From: JANMDN01 sp031376285
GTDB lineage: Bacteria; Actinomycetota; Thermoleophilia; Miltoncostaeales; Miltoncostaeaceae
DNA: 64,000 nucleotides
Direction: 5' to 3'
NCBI GenBank assembly: GCA_031376285.1
Contig: JANMDN010000013.1
Location: forward strand, 62,001 to 126,000
Shown: positions 17,266-26,609 of the stretch, piece by piece
Numbering within the stretch: position 1 is the first letter of the stretch
Layout: each line of letters opens with the position of its first letter
Position numbers and translations under genes: made by a program
The notes under the pieces: model-generated
The model's input: the letters and a program-made list of their open reading frames with translations, nothing else
Told to the model about the DNA's origin: nothing
Database searches by the model: none

Positions 17266-19158
17266 ATGAGCACGTTTCGATACCGAACGCTCGACCCCGT
17301 GATGATCCCCCTCTCAGATGGCGTTCGGCTGGCAGCCCGAATGTGGGTGCCCGAGACCGACGACCGGGTGCCCGTGATCCTCGAACCGGTTCCGTACCGG
17401 CGAAACGACGGCACGTTCCTCACCGACCATCCGCGCTACTCGTGGTGGGCAAGTCGCGGGTTTGCCGGTATCCGTGTCGACATCCGCGGGTCTGGGGACT
17501 CAGAGGGCGTCCTCGTTGACGAGTACCTGGCCCAAGAACAGGACGACGCGGTCGAGGTCATCGCCTGGTTGGCCGAACAGCCGTGGTGCAACGGCAAGGT
17601 CGCGATGATCGGCTTCTCATGGGGTGGGTTTGCGGCGCTCCAGGTCGCCGCTCGCCGACCGCCAGCGCTTGCCGGGATCGTGAGCGTGAATTCGGTGGTG
17701 CGTCGCTACACCGACGATTGCCACTACACCGGCGGGTGCGTCAACGCGCACGACATGCTGTCTTGGGCAACCACGATGTGCGCCTACGACGCTCGGCCGC
17801 CGGACCCGACCGTCGCCGGGGACGATTGGCGTGACCGCTGGCGCGAGCGGTTGGCGGTGAGCCCACCGATGATCGAGCCGTGGCTCACCCATCAGCTCGA
17901 AGACGACTACTGGCGACACGGTTCGGTTTGCTTCGACTACCCGGCGATCGACGTGCCGGTGCTCGCCGTCGGTGGATGGGCGGATCCGTACCGAAACGCG
18001 GTCATTGACCTGGTTGGCAACCTTCCCGGACTCGCGCACGGAATCGTTGGACCGTGGGGCCACGGATACCCACATGTCACCCGACCGGGCCCGCAGGTCG
18101 ATTTCCTCGGGGAGTGCGCCGCGTTCTTCGACAGCTGTCTCCGGGGTGGAGCACCGTATGAGCGCCCGCCGCTTCGGCTTTTCATGCAGGACTTCGAGGA
18201 TCCCGCCCGCCAGGACCGGTCCATTCGAACGGGACGGTGGCTGGCGACAAGCGACGAGCCCGCGGGATCCTGGGACATCAGCATCGGATTCGGCGAGATG
18301 GTCTCGGATGATCAGTGCGGAAGCACAGCTGGCGCCTGGTGCCCCTACAGCGACGACGCACTCCCGGGCGACCAGCGTCCCGACGACGCGAGATCGTTCT
18401 GCACGGACACCGCACCCCTCACCGGCGACCTGGAACTCGTCGGGTTCCCGATGCTCGCGCTGTGGCTGGCGAGCGACCGACCGAACGCGTTCGTCGCGGC
18501 CCGGCTCTGTGACGTGGCGCCAGACGGCACCTCGTGCCTTGTCACTCGCGGGTTTCTGAACCTGACCCACCGCGTCGGCCACGACCATCACGAGGCCATC
18601 GAACCGGGATCGCAGATGAGCGTTTCGTTTCGCCTCGACGCCTGCGCCCACCGGTTCCGGGCCGGACACCGGATCCGGATTGCGCTCTCGGCGAGCTATT
18701 GGCCATGGATCTGGCCGTCACCGGAGGCCGTGACGCTCACTTGTCGAGGCGGATCGCTGCGCGCTCCCCTTCTCCCGTTGACGGCGACGGACTGTGACCT
18801 TGGGGCTCCTCGGCAGGGTGACATCGTCGATGTCGAGCCAATCACGTCACGCCTCAGCGATCTGCAACCCGACTTCTTGCTTGGCCGGCTCCGGATCAAC
18901 GACCTCGACATCGAGGTCGAAGAGAGCGGAACGAATCGGTACCCGATCGTCGCCGGTGATCCGCTGTCGGCGACCGCGCATGTCACGCGGCGAGTCCAGC
19001 TCAGCCGCGACGGTTTCGACACGACCGTGGAGGTCGACGCAACGATGACCTGCACGTTCGAAGCGTTCCACGTGACGACGACCCTGACGGCGTGGGAGGA
19101 CGACGAACTGATCCATCGCCGCATCCATGAGACGGACGTTCCACGCATGGGGGGCTGA
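17266..19158 (+). CDS. CocE/NonD family hydrolase
   Basis: This 630-residue enzyme has an alpha/beta-hydrolase domain and a C-terminal jelly-roll domain of the X-Pro dipeptidyl-peptidase type. The likely triad, numbered from ATG 17266, is Ser118 (IGFSWGGF), Asp240 (GGWADPYRNA) and His266 (GPWGHGYPHV). The oxyanion region DIRGSGDSEG is typical. Members hydrolyse esters or acyl-peptides such as cocaine esterase substrates and beta-lactam acyl groups; the natural substrate is unknown here. No signal peptide is present. The ATG at 17266 is preferred over GTG 17215 because the family domain starts directly after it. Confidence 0.88.
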   Translation: MSTFRYRTLDPVMIPLSDGVRLAARMWVPETDDRVPVILEPVPYRRNDGTFLTDHPRYSWWASRGFAGIRVDIRGSGDSEGVLVDEYLAQEQDDAVEVIAWLAEQPWCNGKVAMIGFSWGGFAALQVAARRPPALAGIVSVNSVVRRYTDDCHYTGGCVNAHDMLSWATTMCAYDARPPDPTVAGDDWRDRWRERLAVSPPMIEPWLTHQLEDDYWRHGSVCFDYPAIDVPVLAVGGWADPYRNAVIDLVGNLPGLAHGIVGPWGHGYPHVTRPGPQVDFLGECAAFFDSCLRGGAPYERPPLRLFMQDFEDPARQDRSIRTGRWLATSDEPAGSWDISIGFGEMVSDDQCGSTAGAWCPYSDDALPGDQRPDDARSFCTDTAPLTGDLELVGFPMLALWLASDRPNAFVAARLCDVAPDGTSCLVTRGFLNLTHRVGHDHHEAIEPGSQMSVSFRLDACAHRFRAGHRIRIALSASYWPWIWPSPEAVTLTCRGGSLRAPLLPLTATDCDLGAPRQGDIVDVEPITSRLSDLQPDFLLGRLRINDLDIEVEESGTNRYPIVAGDPLSATAHVTRRVQLSRDGFDTTVEVDATMTCTFEAFHVTTTLTAWEDDELIHRRIHETDVPRMGG

Positions 19159-19167
19159 GAAGTACTC

Positions 19168-19202
19168 GTGGATATTTCACCACCAGGTGGTGAAGTATCC
19201 AC
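19168..19202 (+). terminator. 17-bp palindrome between CocE and TauE genes
   Basis: The left arm (19168-19184, beginning GTGGATATTTCACC) pairs with the right arm (19186-19202, ending GAAGTATCCAC) around a single central base; 16 of 17 pairs are Watson-Crick and one is G-T. It starts 9 bases after the CocE stop. With no T-run it may be a hairpin terminator, or its dyad may be an operator for the downstream gene. Confidence 0.55.
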
Positions 19203-19224
19203 GCGCCACCCCTTCCTATTCGGA

Positions 19225-20034
19225 ATGGGGGCCTCGCCCGATCCGCGCGGCGACAGGTCGCGGCGCATCGCTATCGTTTCTCGCCTGAGCGTCTCGTTTT
19301 ACCTCGCCGCTGGTCTCGCCGCCGCGCTCGTCGGCTTTGACAAGAGTGGGATGCCGGCCATGGGCATGCTCGGCGTGCCGATCCTCGCGCTCACTGTCTC
19401 TCCGGTTGCGGCCGCAGCGATTCTCCTGCCGATCTACATCGTGAGCGACGTCTTCGGGCTCATCCTCTACCGCCGCAACTTCAGCGGACGGAACCTCGCC
19501 ATCCTCGTCCCGGCGGCGATCGCCGGCGTCGGAGTGGGCTGGGCGACCGCCTCGTTCATCTCCGAGGCGGCGGTGACGCTCCTCGTCGGTTCGATCGGAC
19601 TCGTCTACTGCGCGAACCTCGTGGTGACGCGCCGCCTGACGCGTCCCGCCCGCCGCGCCGACGTGTCGCGCGGCGTCCTGTGGGGCGGGCTCACCGGGTT
19701 CACGAGCTTCGTCTCGCACTCGGGGGCGCCGCCATTCCAGATGTATGTCCTACCGCAGCGCCTCGAGAAGATGGCGTTCCTCGGGACGGGCACGATCCTG
19801 TTTGCGGTCGTGAACCTGGCAAAGCTCGGGCCGTACTACGCCCTCGGGCAACTATCGAACGACAACCTCGCAGCCGCCGCGTGGGTGGTCCCCGTGGCGC
19901 TCGCCGCGATCTGGATCGGCTCGCGTCTTGTGCGGGTGATCCCCGAGCGAACGTTCTACCTCATCGTCGAGGTGGCGCTCCTTGCCGTATCGCTCAAGCT
20001 CGTCTACGACGGTGGCCACGCCCTTCTGAGCTGA
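19225..20034 (+). CDS. TauE/SafE family membrane permease
   Basis: The product has about eight hydrophobic helices and the family's paired repeats: GFDKSGMPAMGMLGVPIL in the first half and GVLWGGLTGFTSFVSHSGAPPFQ in the second. TauE/SafE proteins export or import small anions such as sulfite, sulfoacetate or related organic acids. The frame is open from 19168, but that start lies inside a palindrome, so ATG 19225 is preferred with low certainty. The 3' end overlaps the convergent hemD gene by 31 bases. Its position beside the nitrate/nitrite genes may mean an oxyanion substrate, which is inference. Confidence 0.75.
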   Translation: MGASPDPRGDRSRRIAIVSRLSVSFYLAAGLAAALVGFDKSGMPAMGMLGVPILALTVSPVAAAAILLPIYIVSDVFGLILYRRNFSGRNLAILVPAAIAGVGVGWATASFISEAAVTLLVGSIGLVYCANLVVTRRLTRPARRADVSRGVLWGGLTGFTSFVSHSGAPPFQMYVLPQRLEKMAFLGTGTILFAVVNLAKLGPYYALGQLSNDNLAAAAWVVPVALAAIWIGSRLVRVIPERTFYLIVEVALLAVSLKLVYDGGHALLS

Positions 20035-20873
20035 GTCGGCGGATGCGCCAGATCCGGCGTCGGGACACCATCATCACGTCGAGCCATAAGCGCTGCCGCG
20101 AGGTCGCGGTACATCGCTCCCATTCGAGGAGTCTCGGGCTCGACGTGGACCGGCAGTCCGTGGCTCCTGAGTGCGCGTCGGGTGACCGGGCCCACCGCCA
20201 CGATGAGGGTTCCGGCTGCTCCGACTTGTCCAACATCGATGTCGGCCCGCTCGGCAAGCGAGACGAACCCGTCGACGGCGTGGGCGCTTGTGAAGGTCAG
20301 CGCATCGAGGTGCCCGGCGACCGCATCGGCCGCGAGGCCTACCGCAGCCTGCCCGTCGGCCGGGATGTCGATCGCGTAGGGGTGCGCCACAACCACCTCA
20401 GCACCCGCCGCACGAAGCGGCGCAATCATCAGGTCGGGGGCGGCGCCCGCGCACTGGACGAGGATCCGCTTCCCGACGAGATCCTCAGCGAGCAGGAGAT
20501 CGCAGATCACGCGACTCTCGGCCGGGGCGGCAGTGAGGTCGACCCGGACGTCAAGCTCCCGGAGCACACGTCGCGGCTTGGTTCCCCGGACGATGACGCG
20601 GGCGCCATGGAGGGACGACCAGAGCGCCTCATTCACGCCGAGGCGCCCGGCCGCGCTGAGGAGATGGCGCGCGCCGACACCGGTCACGAACACGGCGGTG
20701 TGAAGGGGAGAGGCAAGCACGTCGCGGAGCGTTCTCTCAAGCGTCGCGTCACCGACGGGGACGTCGACATTCACACTCGGTCCGTGTCGCGGAACGCCTC
20801 CCAAGGCACGTACGAGGGCCGCTTGCTCGTCGGCCCGTCGGGCGGCCGTGATCCCAACCGACGCGCCGTTCAC
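20004..20873 (-). CDS. hemD: Uroporphyrinogen-III synthase
   Basis: The 289-residue protein has the two-lobed HemD pattern: GITAARRADEQAALVRALGG at the N-terminus, FVTGVGARHL, the mid-protein GAEVVVAHPYAI, LTFTSAHAVDGFV and the C-terminal IVAVGPVTRRALRSHGL. It closes hydroxymethylbilane to uroporphyrinogen III, the branch point for haem and sirohaem. Its start overlaps the stop of the GAF-PucR regulator (20870-20873), so both are in one operon divergent from the nitrate genes. A dedicated copy here would suit sirohaem supply for NirB; that link is inferred from position. Confidence 0.8.
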   Translation of the reverse strand: MNGASVGITAARRADEQAALVRALGGVPRHGPSVNVDVPVGDATLERTLRDVLASPLHTAVFVTGVGARHLLSAAGRLGVNEALWSSLHGARVIVRGTKPRRVLRELDVRVDLTAAPAESRVICDLLLAEDLVGKRILVQCAGAAPDLMIAPLRAAGAEVVVAHPYAIDIPADGQAAVGLAADAVAGHLDALTFTSAHAVDGFVSLAERADIDVGQVGAAGTLIVAVGPVTRRALRSHGLPVHVEPETPRMGAMYRDLAAALMARRDDGVPTPDLAHPPTQLRRAWPPS

Positions 20874-22621
20874 CGAGCCACCGCCTGGGCGGTCAGAGTC
20901 CCGACACTTGGGGTGGTCGAAATGTCGGCACCCCTGGCGAGGCTACGGGCGCGAAGCGCAAGGGTGAGCGCGAGCCGGACGTCCGGGTCGTCGAAGTCGC
21001 GGCCGGTGAGATCTCTCGCTCGCTGGAGGCGATAGAGGAGGGTATTGACGTGGACGTTCAGCTGCCGAGCCGCGGCCCGAGGGCTCCAACTGGCCGCTGC
21101 GAGCGCCTCCACGGTTTCGATCAGCGGTGCCGCGGCTTTGCCGCCCGATTCGTGCCGTTTCAGTGGGCCAAGCCACTCCTCCACGAACTCGTCGAGGCGC
21201 TCGCTCGGGGTCACCGAAAGGAGAAGGCGTTCCGCGCCGAGTCGCCGGTACGGGTGAACGTCGCCGAACGGGCTGAGGCGGCGTCCGACGCGGACGGCGA
21301 GGCGGGCCTGCTCCAAGAGGCTGTGGAACTCGACGGGTCCGCCACTTGAGCCGCTCACGCCGCACGAGAAGGAGGCGCCGGTGAGCCGACTTGCCGCCGC
21401 CAGCAGCGTCGACGCGCAGCGCTCGACCTTCTCGGCGGATGCCGGACCGGGCACGAGGACCACGAGCGTTCCACCGCGCTCGACGACCATCGACCCTGGA
21501 TGGCTCGCGTCCGCCTCAGCCGACAGGGCGCGGAGGAGGCGGACGGCACTCGCACGGTCGCTCGTCGTTCGAGTCGCGGTCGGGTCGTCGGGTTTGATGA
21601 CAAGGAGCCACATTTGGCGGCGCAAACGGTAGCCGAGGCGGGCGGCACGAGCCGCGAGGCTTGCGGCGTCGGCCTCGGTCATCTGCGACGAGAGCAGTTC
21701 CTCCACGAGGTCGCCTCGAAGGCGGTGCTCGGCCTCCGCCGTGGCACGCTCGCGCGAAAGTTCAAGCGCAAGGACCGTCACCCCGTGTTCGTAGGCCCGA
21801 CGGAGGACGTTCTCGGGCACCCCTTCACCTGGCTCGACCACGAGCCACGCGAGCACGTCGTGTCCCGCCTGGACGGGCAGGATCGTCAGGCTCGGATCGC
21901 GGCGAGCCGGGTCGGCGATGCTGGCGATCTGTTCGGGAAGGGTGTCTGGCCCTGGAGGCGCGAGGCGCTCTCCCTCGTCATCGAAGAGGGCAATCGGCCC
22001 GCCGGACTGATGGGCGATCTCCTCGCAGATCGCGGGGAGTCCCGCCCCAGTGAGCGCCAGCTCCGTAAAGCGTCGGTGGATCTCCTCGGACTTACGCAGG
22101 TCGGCCACCTGTTCCTCGAGACGTTCCTGCAGGCCCGACCGCTCGAGCGCTCCAGCCACCTGAGCGGCGATCGCGGCCATGAAGTCGACCTCGTCGCGAG
22201 CAAACACATGCGGCTCGTCGGTCTGGACGTTCAGCACCCCGATCAGTCGGTCGGCCGACACGATCGGAACAGAGCACATCGATACGAAGCGGGCCTGGTC
22301 GACACCGGCGAGCCACCGAAAGCGTGGCTCGGTCCGAACGTCTTCGACGACGATCGGAGTCCGCTCGGCCGCTGCCGTGCCCGTGACGCCTTCACCGACC
22401 CGCAGTCGCACTCGACCCACACCGGTTTGCGACAGACCGTTCGTCGCAGAGAGCACCAGGGAGGTTCCGTCGGAGTCGAGGAGATAGACCGAACAGACGT
22501 CCACGCCCATCGCTCCGGTCGTCTCGGCGATGACGAGCCGGACAAGCGACGGGGCGTCGAGGGTCTGCGCCGCGGTGAGCGCCAAGCGCTGGAGGAACTC
22601 AAGTTCGCGAACGACATCCAC
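20870..22621 (-). CDS. GAF-domain PucR-type transcription regulator
   Basis: The 583-residue protein has a GAF domain at about residues 15-165 (DVCSVYLLDSDGTSLVLSAT, GEGVTGTAA, MCSVPIVSADRLIGVLNVQT), a short coiled coil, a middle CdaR/PucR-like region, and a C-terminal PucR helix-turn-helix (AAASWSPRAAARQLNVHVNT then LLYRLQRARDLTG). PucR-type regulators control purine, amino-acid or nitrogen genes. It is divergent from narK across a 209-base gap and co-transcribed with hemD, so nitrate/nitrite control is likely. Whether the GAF domain senses a nitrogen oxide or redox state cannot be seen. Confidence 0.85.
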   Translation of the reverse strand: MDVVRELEFLQRLALTAAQTLDAPSLVRLVIAETTGAMGVDVCSVYLLDSDGTSLVLSATNGLSQTGVGRVRLRVGEGVTGTAAAERTPIVVEDVRTEPRFRWLAGVDQARFVSMCSVPIVSADRLIGVLNVQTDEPHVFARDEVDFMAAIAAQVAGALERSGLQERLEEQVADLRKSEEIHRRFTELALTGAGLPAICEEIAHQSGGPIALFDDEGERLAPPGPDTLPEQIASIADPARRDPSLTILPVQAGHDVLAWLVVEPGEGVPENVLRRAYEHGVTVLALELSRERATAEAEHRLRGDLVEELLSSQMTEADAASLAARAARLGYRLRRQMWLLVIKPDDPTATRTTSDRASAVRLLRALSAEADASHPGSMVVERGGTLVVLVPGPASAEKVERCASTLLAAASRLTGASFSCGVSGSSGGPVEFHSLLEQARLAVRVGRRLSPFGDVHPYRRLGAERLLLSVTPSERLDEFVEEWLGPLKRHESGGKAAAPLIETVEALAAASWSPRAAARQLNVHVNTLLYRLQRARDLTGRDFDDPDVRLALTLALRARSLARGADISTTPSVGTLTAQAVAR

Positions 22622-22830
22622 TGTCCGTCAGGCTAGGACACAAGACGGCGCCGGGTGTTGGCCGATCGCACAGTCATCACGACGCAGCCTTAGACGCATC
22701 GACCGAACGCCGCCGACGGCGGGGTGGTCGTGATCATCCATCTCGCCACCCAGATATTTCGGATCGTCAATCCGTACCGGGCGAACCGCCTCGAACCTAG
22801 CCTGCTCGACATCACATCGAGGAGGCCTCA
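22622..22830. promoter_or_regulatory. Divergent promoter region between regulator and narK
   Basis: The 209-base gap must hold promoters for both the regulator-hemD operon and narK. A short dyad, CGGAT-CGTCA-ATCCG, occurs near 22760-22775 and a GC-rich inverted repeat near 22709-22722. narK has a strong GAGGAGG ribosome site just before 22831. No experimentally defined box was recognised. Confidence 0.4.
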
Positions 22831-24216
22831 ATGAGCACGAACGCGGCGACCACGCAGGTCGCACCGAAGATCGGTTCGTTCACACGAGCCAGTCCCTACT
22901 GGATCGACGACTGGCGTCCGGAGGATCCCCACTTCTGGGAAAACGGCGGCAAGGTCATTGCCCGTCGCAACCTGATCTTCTCGATCCTGTCCGAGCACAT
23001 CGGCTTCTCCATCTGGTCGCTCTGGTCGGTCTTCGTGCTCTTTCTCGGTCCGGCGTACGGCTTCGATCCGAGCCAGAAGTTCCTACTCGCGGCAATGCCC
23101 GCGGCCGTGGGCAGCCTCGTGCGCCTCCCGTACAGCTTCGCCGTCGCCCGCTTCGGCGGACGCAACTGGACGATCTTCAGCGCGCTACTTCTTATCGTTC
23201 CGTGCGTGCTCGCAGGCCTCGCGCTCAAGCCCGGCGTCTCGTTCTCAACCCTCCTGATCGTGGCGATGACCGCTGGCGTCGGCGGAGGCAACTTCGCCTC
23301 GTCCATGGTCAACATCTCCACGTACTACCCGCAGCGCCTGAAGGGCTGGGCGCTCGGCCTGAACGCTGGCGGCGGCAACATTGGAGTCGCGGCGGCCCAG
23401 CTCGTCGGGTTGGCGGTCCTCGCCACCGCAGGAGCCGCGCACCCGCGGATGCTCCTCATGATCTACATCCCGCTGATCGGCATCTCCGCGCTCTGCGCAT
23501 CGCTTTTCATGAACAATCTGTCCCAGGTCAGAAACGACAAGCGGGCCCTTCGCGACGTCACGAAGGACGGTCACACATGGGTTCTCTCCTTTCTCTACAT
23601 CGGGACGTTTGGATCCTTCATCGGCTTCAGCTTCGCGTTTGGGCAGGTGCTGCTCGTGCAGTTCCCGGAGAGCTTCCCGAAACCGCTCGACGCCGCGTAC
23701 ATCACCTTCCTCGGTCCGCTGATCGGCTCGCTCGTCCGCCCGATTGGCGGAATCCTCGCCGACCGCATCGGCGGGTCGAAGGTGACGTTCTGGAACTTCG
23801 TCGGGATGGCCGCAGCGGCTGGGGTGGTTCTGGCTGCCTCGCTCAACAAGTCTCTGCCGCTCTTCATCACGGGCTTCCTGACGCTCTTTGTCTTTGCCGG
23901 GATCGGAAACGGTTCGACCTTCAAGATGATCCCCGCGATCTTTGCCGCGAAGGCTCGTCTTGCAACCGAGGCAGGCGTGGATGACGCGCACGCGACCACC
24001 GAGGCACGCCGGCTCTCCGGTGCGCTGATCGGGATCGCCGGGGCCGTCGGCGCACTCGGTGGGGTGGGCGTGAACGTCGCCTTCCGCCAGTCGTTTCTCG
24101 GTAATGGCAACGGCAACGGCGCCTACGTCACATTCATCGCCTTCTACGCCGTGTGCTTCCTCGTCACATGGGCCGTCTACCTGCGCTCGCACAAGGGTCG
24201 TTTGGTTGGGGTGTAG
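22831..24216 (+). CDS. narK: Nitrate/nitrite MFS transporter NarK
   Basis: The 461-residue protein has about twelve hydrophobic helices and both nitrate-signature regions of the NNP family: AGVGGGNFASSMVNISTYYP in helix 5 and AGIGNGSTFKMIPAIFAAKA in helix 11. The basic residues expected to bind the anion lie in LVRLPYSFAVARFGGR and LVRPIGGILADRIGG. It moves nitrate in, or exchanges nitrate for nitrite, across the membrane. It is followed by the nitrate and nitrite reductase genes and lies divergent from the GAF-PucR regulator. The start is set by GAGGAGG. Confidence 0.92.
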   Translation: MSTNAATTQVAPKIGSFTRASPYWIDDWRPEDPHFWENGGKVIARRNLIFSILSEHIGFSIWSLWSVFVLFLGPAYGFDPSQKFLLAAMPAAVGSLVRLPYSFAVARFGGRNWTIFSALLLIVPCVLAGLALKPGVSFSTLLIVAMTAGVGGGNFASSMVNISTYYPQRLKGWALGLNAGGGNIGVAAAQLVGLAVLATAGAAHPRMLLMIYIPLIGISALCASLFMNNLSQVRNDKRALRDVTKDGHTWVLSFLYIGTFGSFIGFSFAFGQVLLVQFPESFPKPLDAAYITFLGPLIGSLVRPIGGILADRIGGSKVTFWNFVGMAAAAGVVLAASLNKSLPLFITGFLTLFVFAGIGNGSTFKMIPAIFAAKARLATEAGVDDAHATTEARRLSGALIGIAGAVGALGGVGVNVAFRQSFLGNGNGNGAYVTFIAFYAVCFLVTWAVYLRSHKGRLVGV

Positions 24217-24232
24217 TCGCTCATCGACGCCA

Positions 24233-24290
24233 GTGTCAGGCACCAGCTGTACGCGGAACGTTTGCGCGCCGCGACGGTGGTGCCTGACAC
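24233..24290. repeat. REP-like hairpin with 13-bp perfect arms
   Basis: GTGTCAGGCACCA (24233-24245) pairs perfectly with TGGTGCCTGACAC (24278-24290) around a 32-base loop, 16 bases after narK. Arms of this type resemble the GTGTCAGGCACC palindromes scattered in many bacterial genomes, often near REP-associated tyrosine transposases. It could also reduce read-through between narK and the reductases. No second copy was found in this window. Confidence 0.6.
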
Positions 24291-24491
24291 GACTGTTTCC
24301 GCGCCACCGCGAAATGGAGGAAGGCCCGTTCGGATGAACCGATGAAACCAGCGCCCCGAAGATCGGATGGATCGTCCGAAGATCACCAAAGGTGCCGCTC
24401 CTAGCATCGAAGCGGCTCCAAGCAAATCGTCCTGGAGGACCCACTGCCACTGCCCACTCGTCGACGTGTCACCCAACCGCCGCCGCTCCCC

Positions 24492-26609
24492 ATGCGGGCG
24501 GCTCCCTCGGGCACAGAGACACACTGCCCGTACTGCTCGCTGCAGTGTGGAATGACCGTGGTCGAAGGGGCGGCTGGCCCGACCGTCGTTGCGCGCGACT
24601 TTCCGACAAACGCCGGGGGCCTTTGCCGCAAGGGCTGGACGTCGACTTCACTTCTGCGCCACCCGGAGCGTTTGACGGCGCCCCTGGTACGCGACCGTCG
24701 CGACGGTCCGTTTGTCGAGACAACGTGGGAGGACGCGCTTGCACGGACCGCGCGTGGACTTTCCGAGGCGCAGCAGCTGTACGGCCCGGCTGCAGCGGGA
24801 ATCTTCGGTGGCGGCGGACTCACGAACGAAAAGGCGTATCTGCTCGGAAAGTTCGCTCGCATCGGCCTCAAGACCCCATCGATCGACTACAACGGCCGAT
24901 TCTGCATGTCCTCAGCCGCGGCCGCGGGCATTCGCGCCTTCGGGCTCGATCGGGGGCTACCGTTTCCCCTCGAAGACATCCCCTTGGCCGAGGTGGTTGT
25001 GCTCGTCGGGGCGAACCCCGCCGAGACCATGCCACCGGCGATGCGATTTCTCGACGAGCAACGTCGTGCGGGGGGTCGGCTCATCGTGATCGACCCGCGT
25101 GCGACCTCGACCGCACGGCAGGCGACGCTCCACCTGGCCCCCGCTCCCGGGACCGACCTCGCTCTCGCAAACGGCCTGCTCCACATCCTGGTCCGTGAGC
25201 GGATGCTTGATCGTGACTTCATCCAGGAGCGCACCAGCGGCTTCGGCGCGGTGCTCCAAACCGTGGCCACCTACTGGCCGGACCGCGTCGAGCGCATCAC
25301 GGGCGTGCCGGCCGACGACATCCGCCGTGCCGCGCTCATGCTCGGCAACGCTCGTACCGCCATGATCCTCACGGCGCGCGGATCCGAACAACACTCGAAC
25401 GGCACCGAGACCGTCCTCTCGTTTATCAACCTCGCCCTCGCCCTCGGCCACGCGGGGCGTCCCGGATCCGGCTACGGCGCCATCACCGGTCAGGGCAACG
25501 GCCAGGGTGGCCGCGAGCACGGACAGAAGGCCGATCAGCTCCCCGGATACCGACGCATCGACGATCCCGCCGCCCGAGCGCATGTGGCCGGCATCTGGGG
25601 CGTCCACCCCGACGAGCTGCCCGGTCCCGGCATCTCGGCCTACGAGATGCTCGACAAGCTCGGAACGCCGGGCGGCATACGCGCGCTCCTCGTGATGGGT
25701 TCGAACCCGGTCGTCTCGGCCCCGAACGCCGGCCACATCCAGGAGCGCATCGACGCGCTCGACTTCCTCGCTGTGGCCGACCCGTTCATGTCCGAGACCG
25801 CCGAACGCGCGGACGTGGTCTTTCCCTCCACCCAGTGGGCGGAGGAGGACGGGACCATGACCAACCTCGAGGGCCGGGTGCACTGGCGTCGCCGCGCGGT
25901 CGACCCGCCCGAGGGTGTGCGAAGCGACATCGAGATCATCGCAGGCCTCGCCCAAGAGCTCGGTCGGGGTCGTTTCTTCAATCGCATTGCCCCGCGGGAG
26001 GTCTTCGCCGAGCTTCGGCGGGCAAGCGCGGGCGGCCCGGCCGACTACTCCGGGATCAGCTACGAGCGCATCGCCTCCGGCGACGGCGTGTTCTGGCCCT
26101 GCCCCGGGAAGGATCACCCCGGTACCCCGCGGATGTTTCTCGAGCGGTTCGCCACCCCCGACGGCCGCGCGAAGTTCCACGCCGTGACCCATCGCCCCTC
26201 CGCTGAGGAGCCCGATCGCGAGTTTCCCCTGCACCTGACCACCGGGCGGTTCATGGGCCACTACCAGTCCGGCACGCAGACTCGCCGGGTCGCCGAACTC
26301 GACGACGAGTCGCCTGAGGCGTTTGTCGAGATGCACCCGCAGATCGCGAGCCAGTTCGCCATCACCGAGGGAGCGCTCGTGACCCTCGCGAGCCGTCGCG
26401 GCACGGCGACCGCACGGGCGCGCTTCTCGGGCGCGATCCGTCACGACACGCTCTTCATGCCCTTCCACTGGGCCGGGACCGGGCGCGTGAACCTGCTCAC
26501 AAATCCTGCCCTCGATCCCTATTCGCGCATGCCGGAGTTCAAGACCTGCGCCGTCCGCATTGAGCCGTACCGCGACCCGACCCCCAGCCTTGAAGGAGGC
26601 CGCACGTGA
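24492..26609 (+). CDS. nasA: Assimilatory nitrate reductase catalytic subunit
   Basis: The 705-residue molybdenum enzyme reduces nitrate to nitrite in the cytoplasm. An N-terminal [4Fe-4S] site is given by CPYCSLQCGM and GLCRKG, and the molybdenum Cys by DYNGRFCMSSAAAAG, followed by RGLPFPLEDI, which together are close to the NarB/NasA type. Further cofactor-domain phrases are GANPAETMPPAMRF, GQGNGQGGREHGQKADQLPG and LHLTTGRFMGHYQSGTQTRR. The C-terminal [2Fe-2S] domain of some NasA proteins is absent. The stop overlaps the nirB GTG start by four bases. Formate dehydrogenase is the main alternative, but context and the Cys region favour nitrate reductase. Confidence 0.88.
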   Translation: MRAAPSGTETHCPYCSLQCGMTVVEGAAGPTVVARDFPTNAGGLCRKGWTSTSLLRHPERLTAPLVRDRRDGPFVETTWEDALARTARGLSEAQQLYGPAAAGIFGGGGLTNEKAYLLGKFARIGLKTPSIDYNGRFCMSSAAAAGIRAFGLDRGLPFPLEDIPLAEVVVLVGANPAETMPPAMRFLDEQRRAGGRLIVIDPRATSTARQATLHLAPAPGTDLALANGLLHILVRERMLDRDFIQERTSGFGAVLQTVATYWPDRVERITGVPADDIRRAALMLGNARTAMILTARGSEQHSNGTETVLSFINLALALGHAGRPGSGYGAITGQGNGQGGREHGQKADQLPGYRRIDDPAARAHVAGIWGVHPDELPGPGISAYEMLDKLGTPGGIRALLVMGSNPVVSAPNAGHIQERIDALDFLAVADPFMSETAERADVVFPSTQWAEEDGTMTNLEGRVHWRRRAVDPPEGVRSDIEIIAGLAQELGRGRFFNRIAPREVFAELRRASAGGPADYSGISYERIASGDGVFWPCPGKDHPGTPRMFLERFATPDGRAKFHAVTHRPSAEEPDREFPLHLTTGRFMGHYQSGTQTRRVAELDDESPEAFVEMHPQIASQFAITEGALVTLASRRGTATARARFSGAIRHDTLFMPFHWAGTGRVNLLTNPALDPYSRMPEFKTCAVRIEPYRDPTPSLEGGRT

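Noticed and set aside
23245..24450. A 401-codon open frame on the minus strand
   Set aside because: It is antisense to narK and consists of charged low-complexity sequence.
24957..26468. A 503-codon open frame on the minus strand
   Set aside because: It is entirely antisense to the nitrate reductase gene, whose motifs are clear; the antisense product is Gly/Asp/His-rich with no fold signs.
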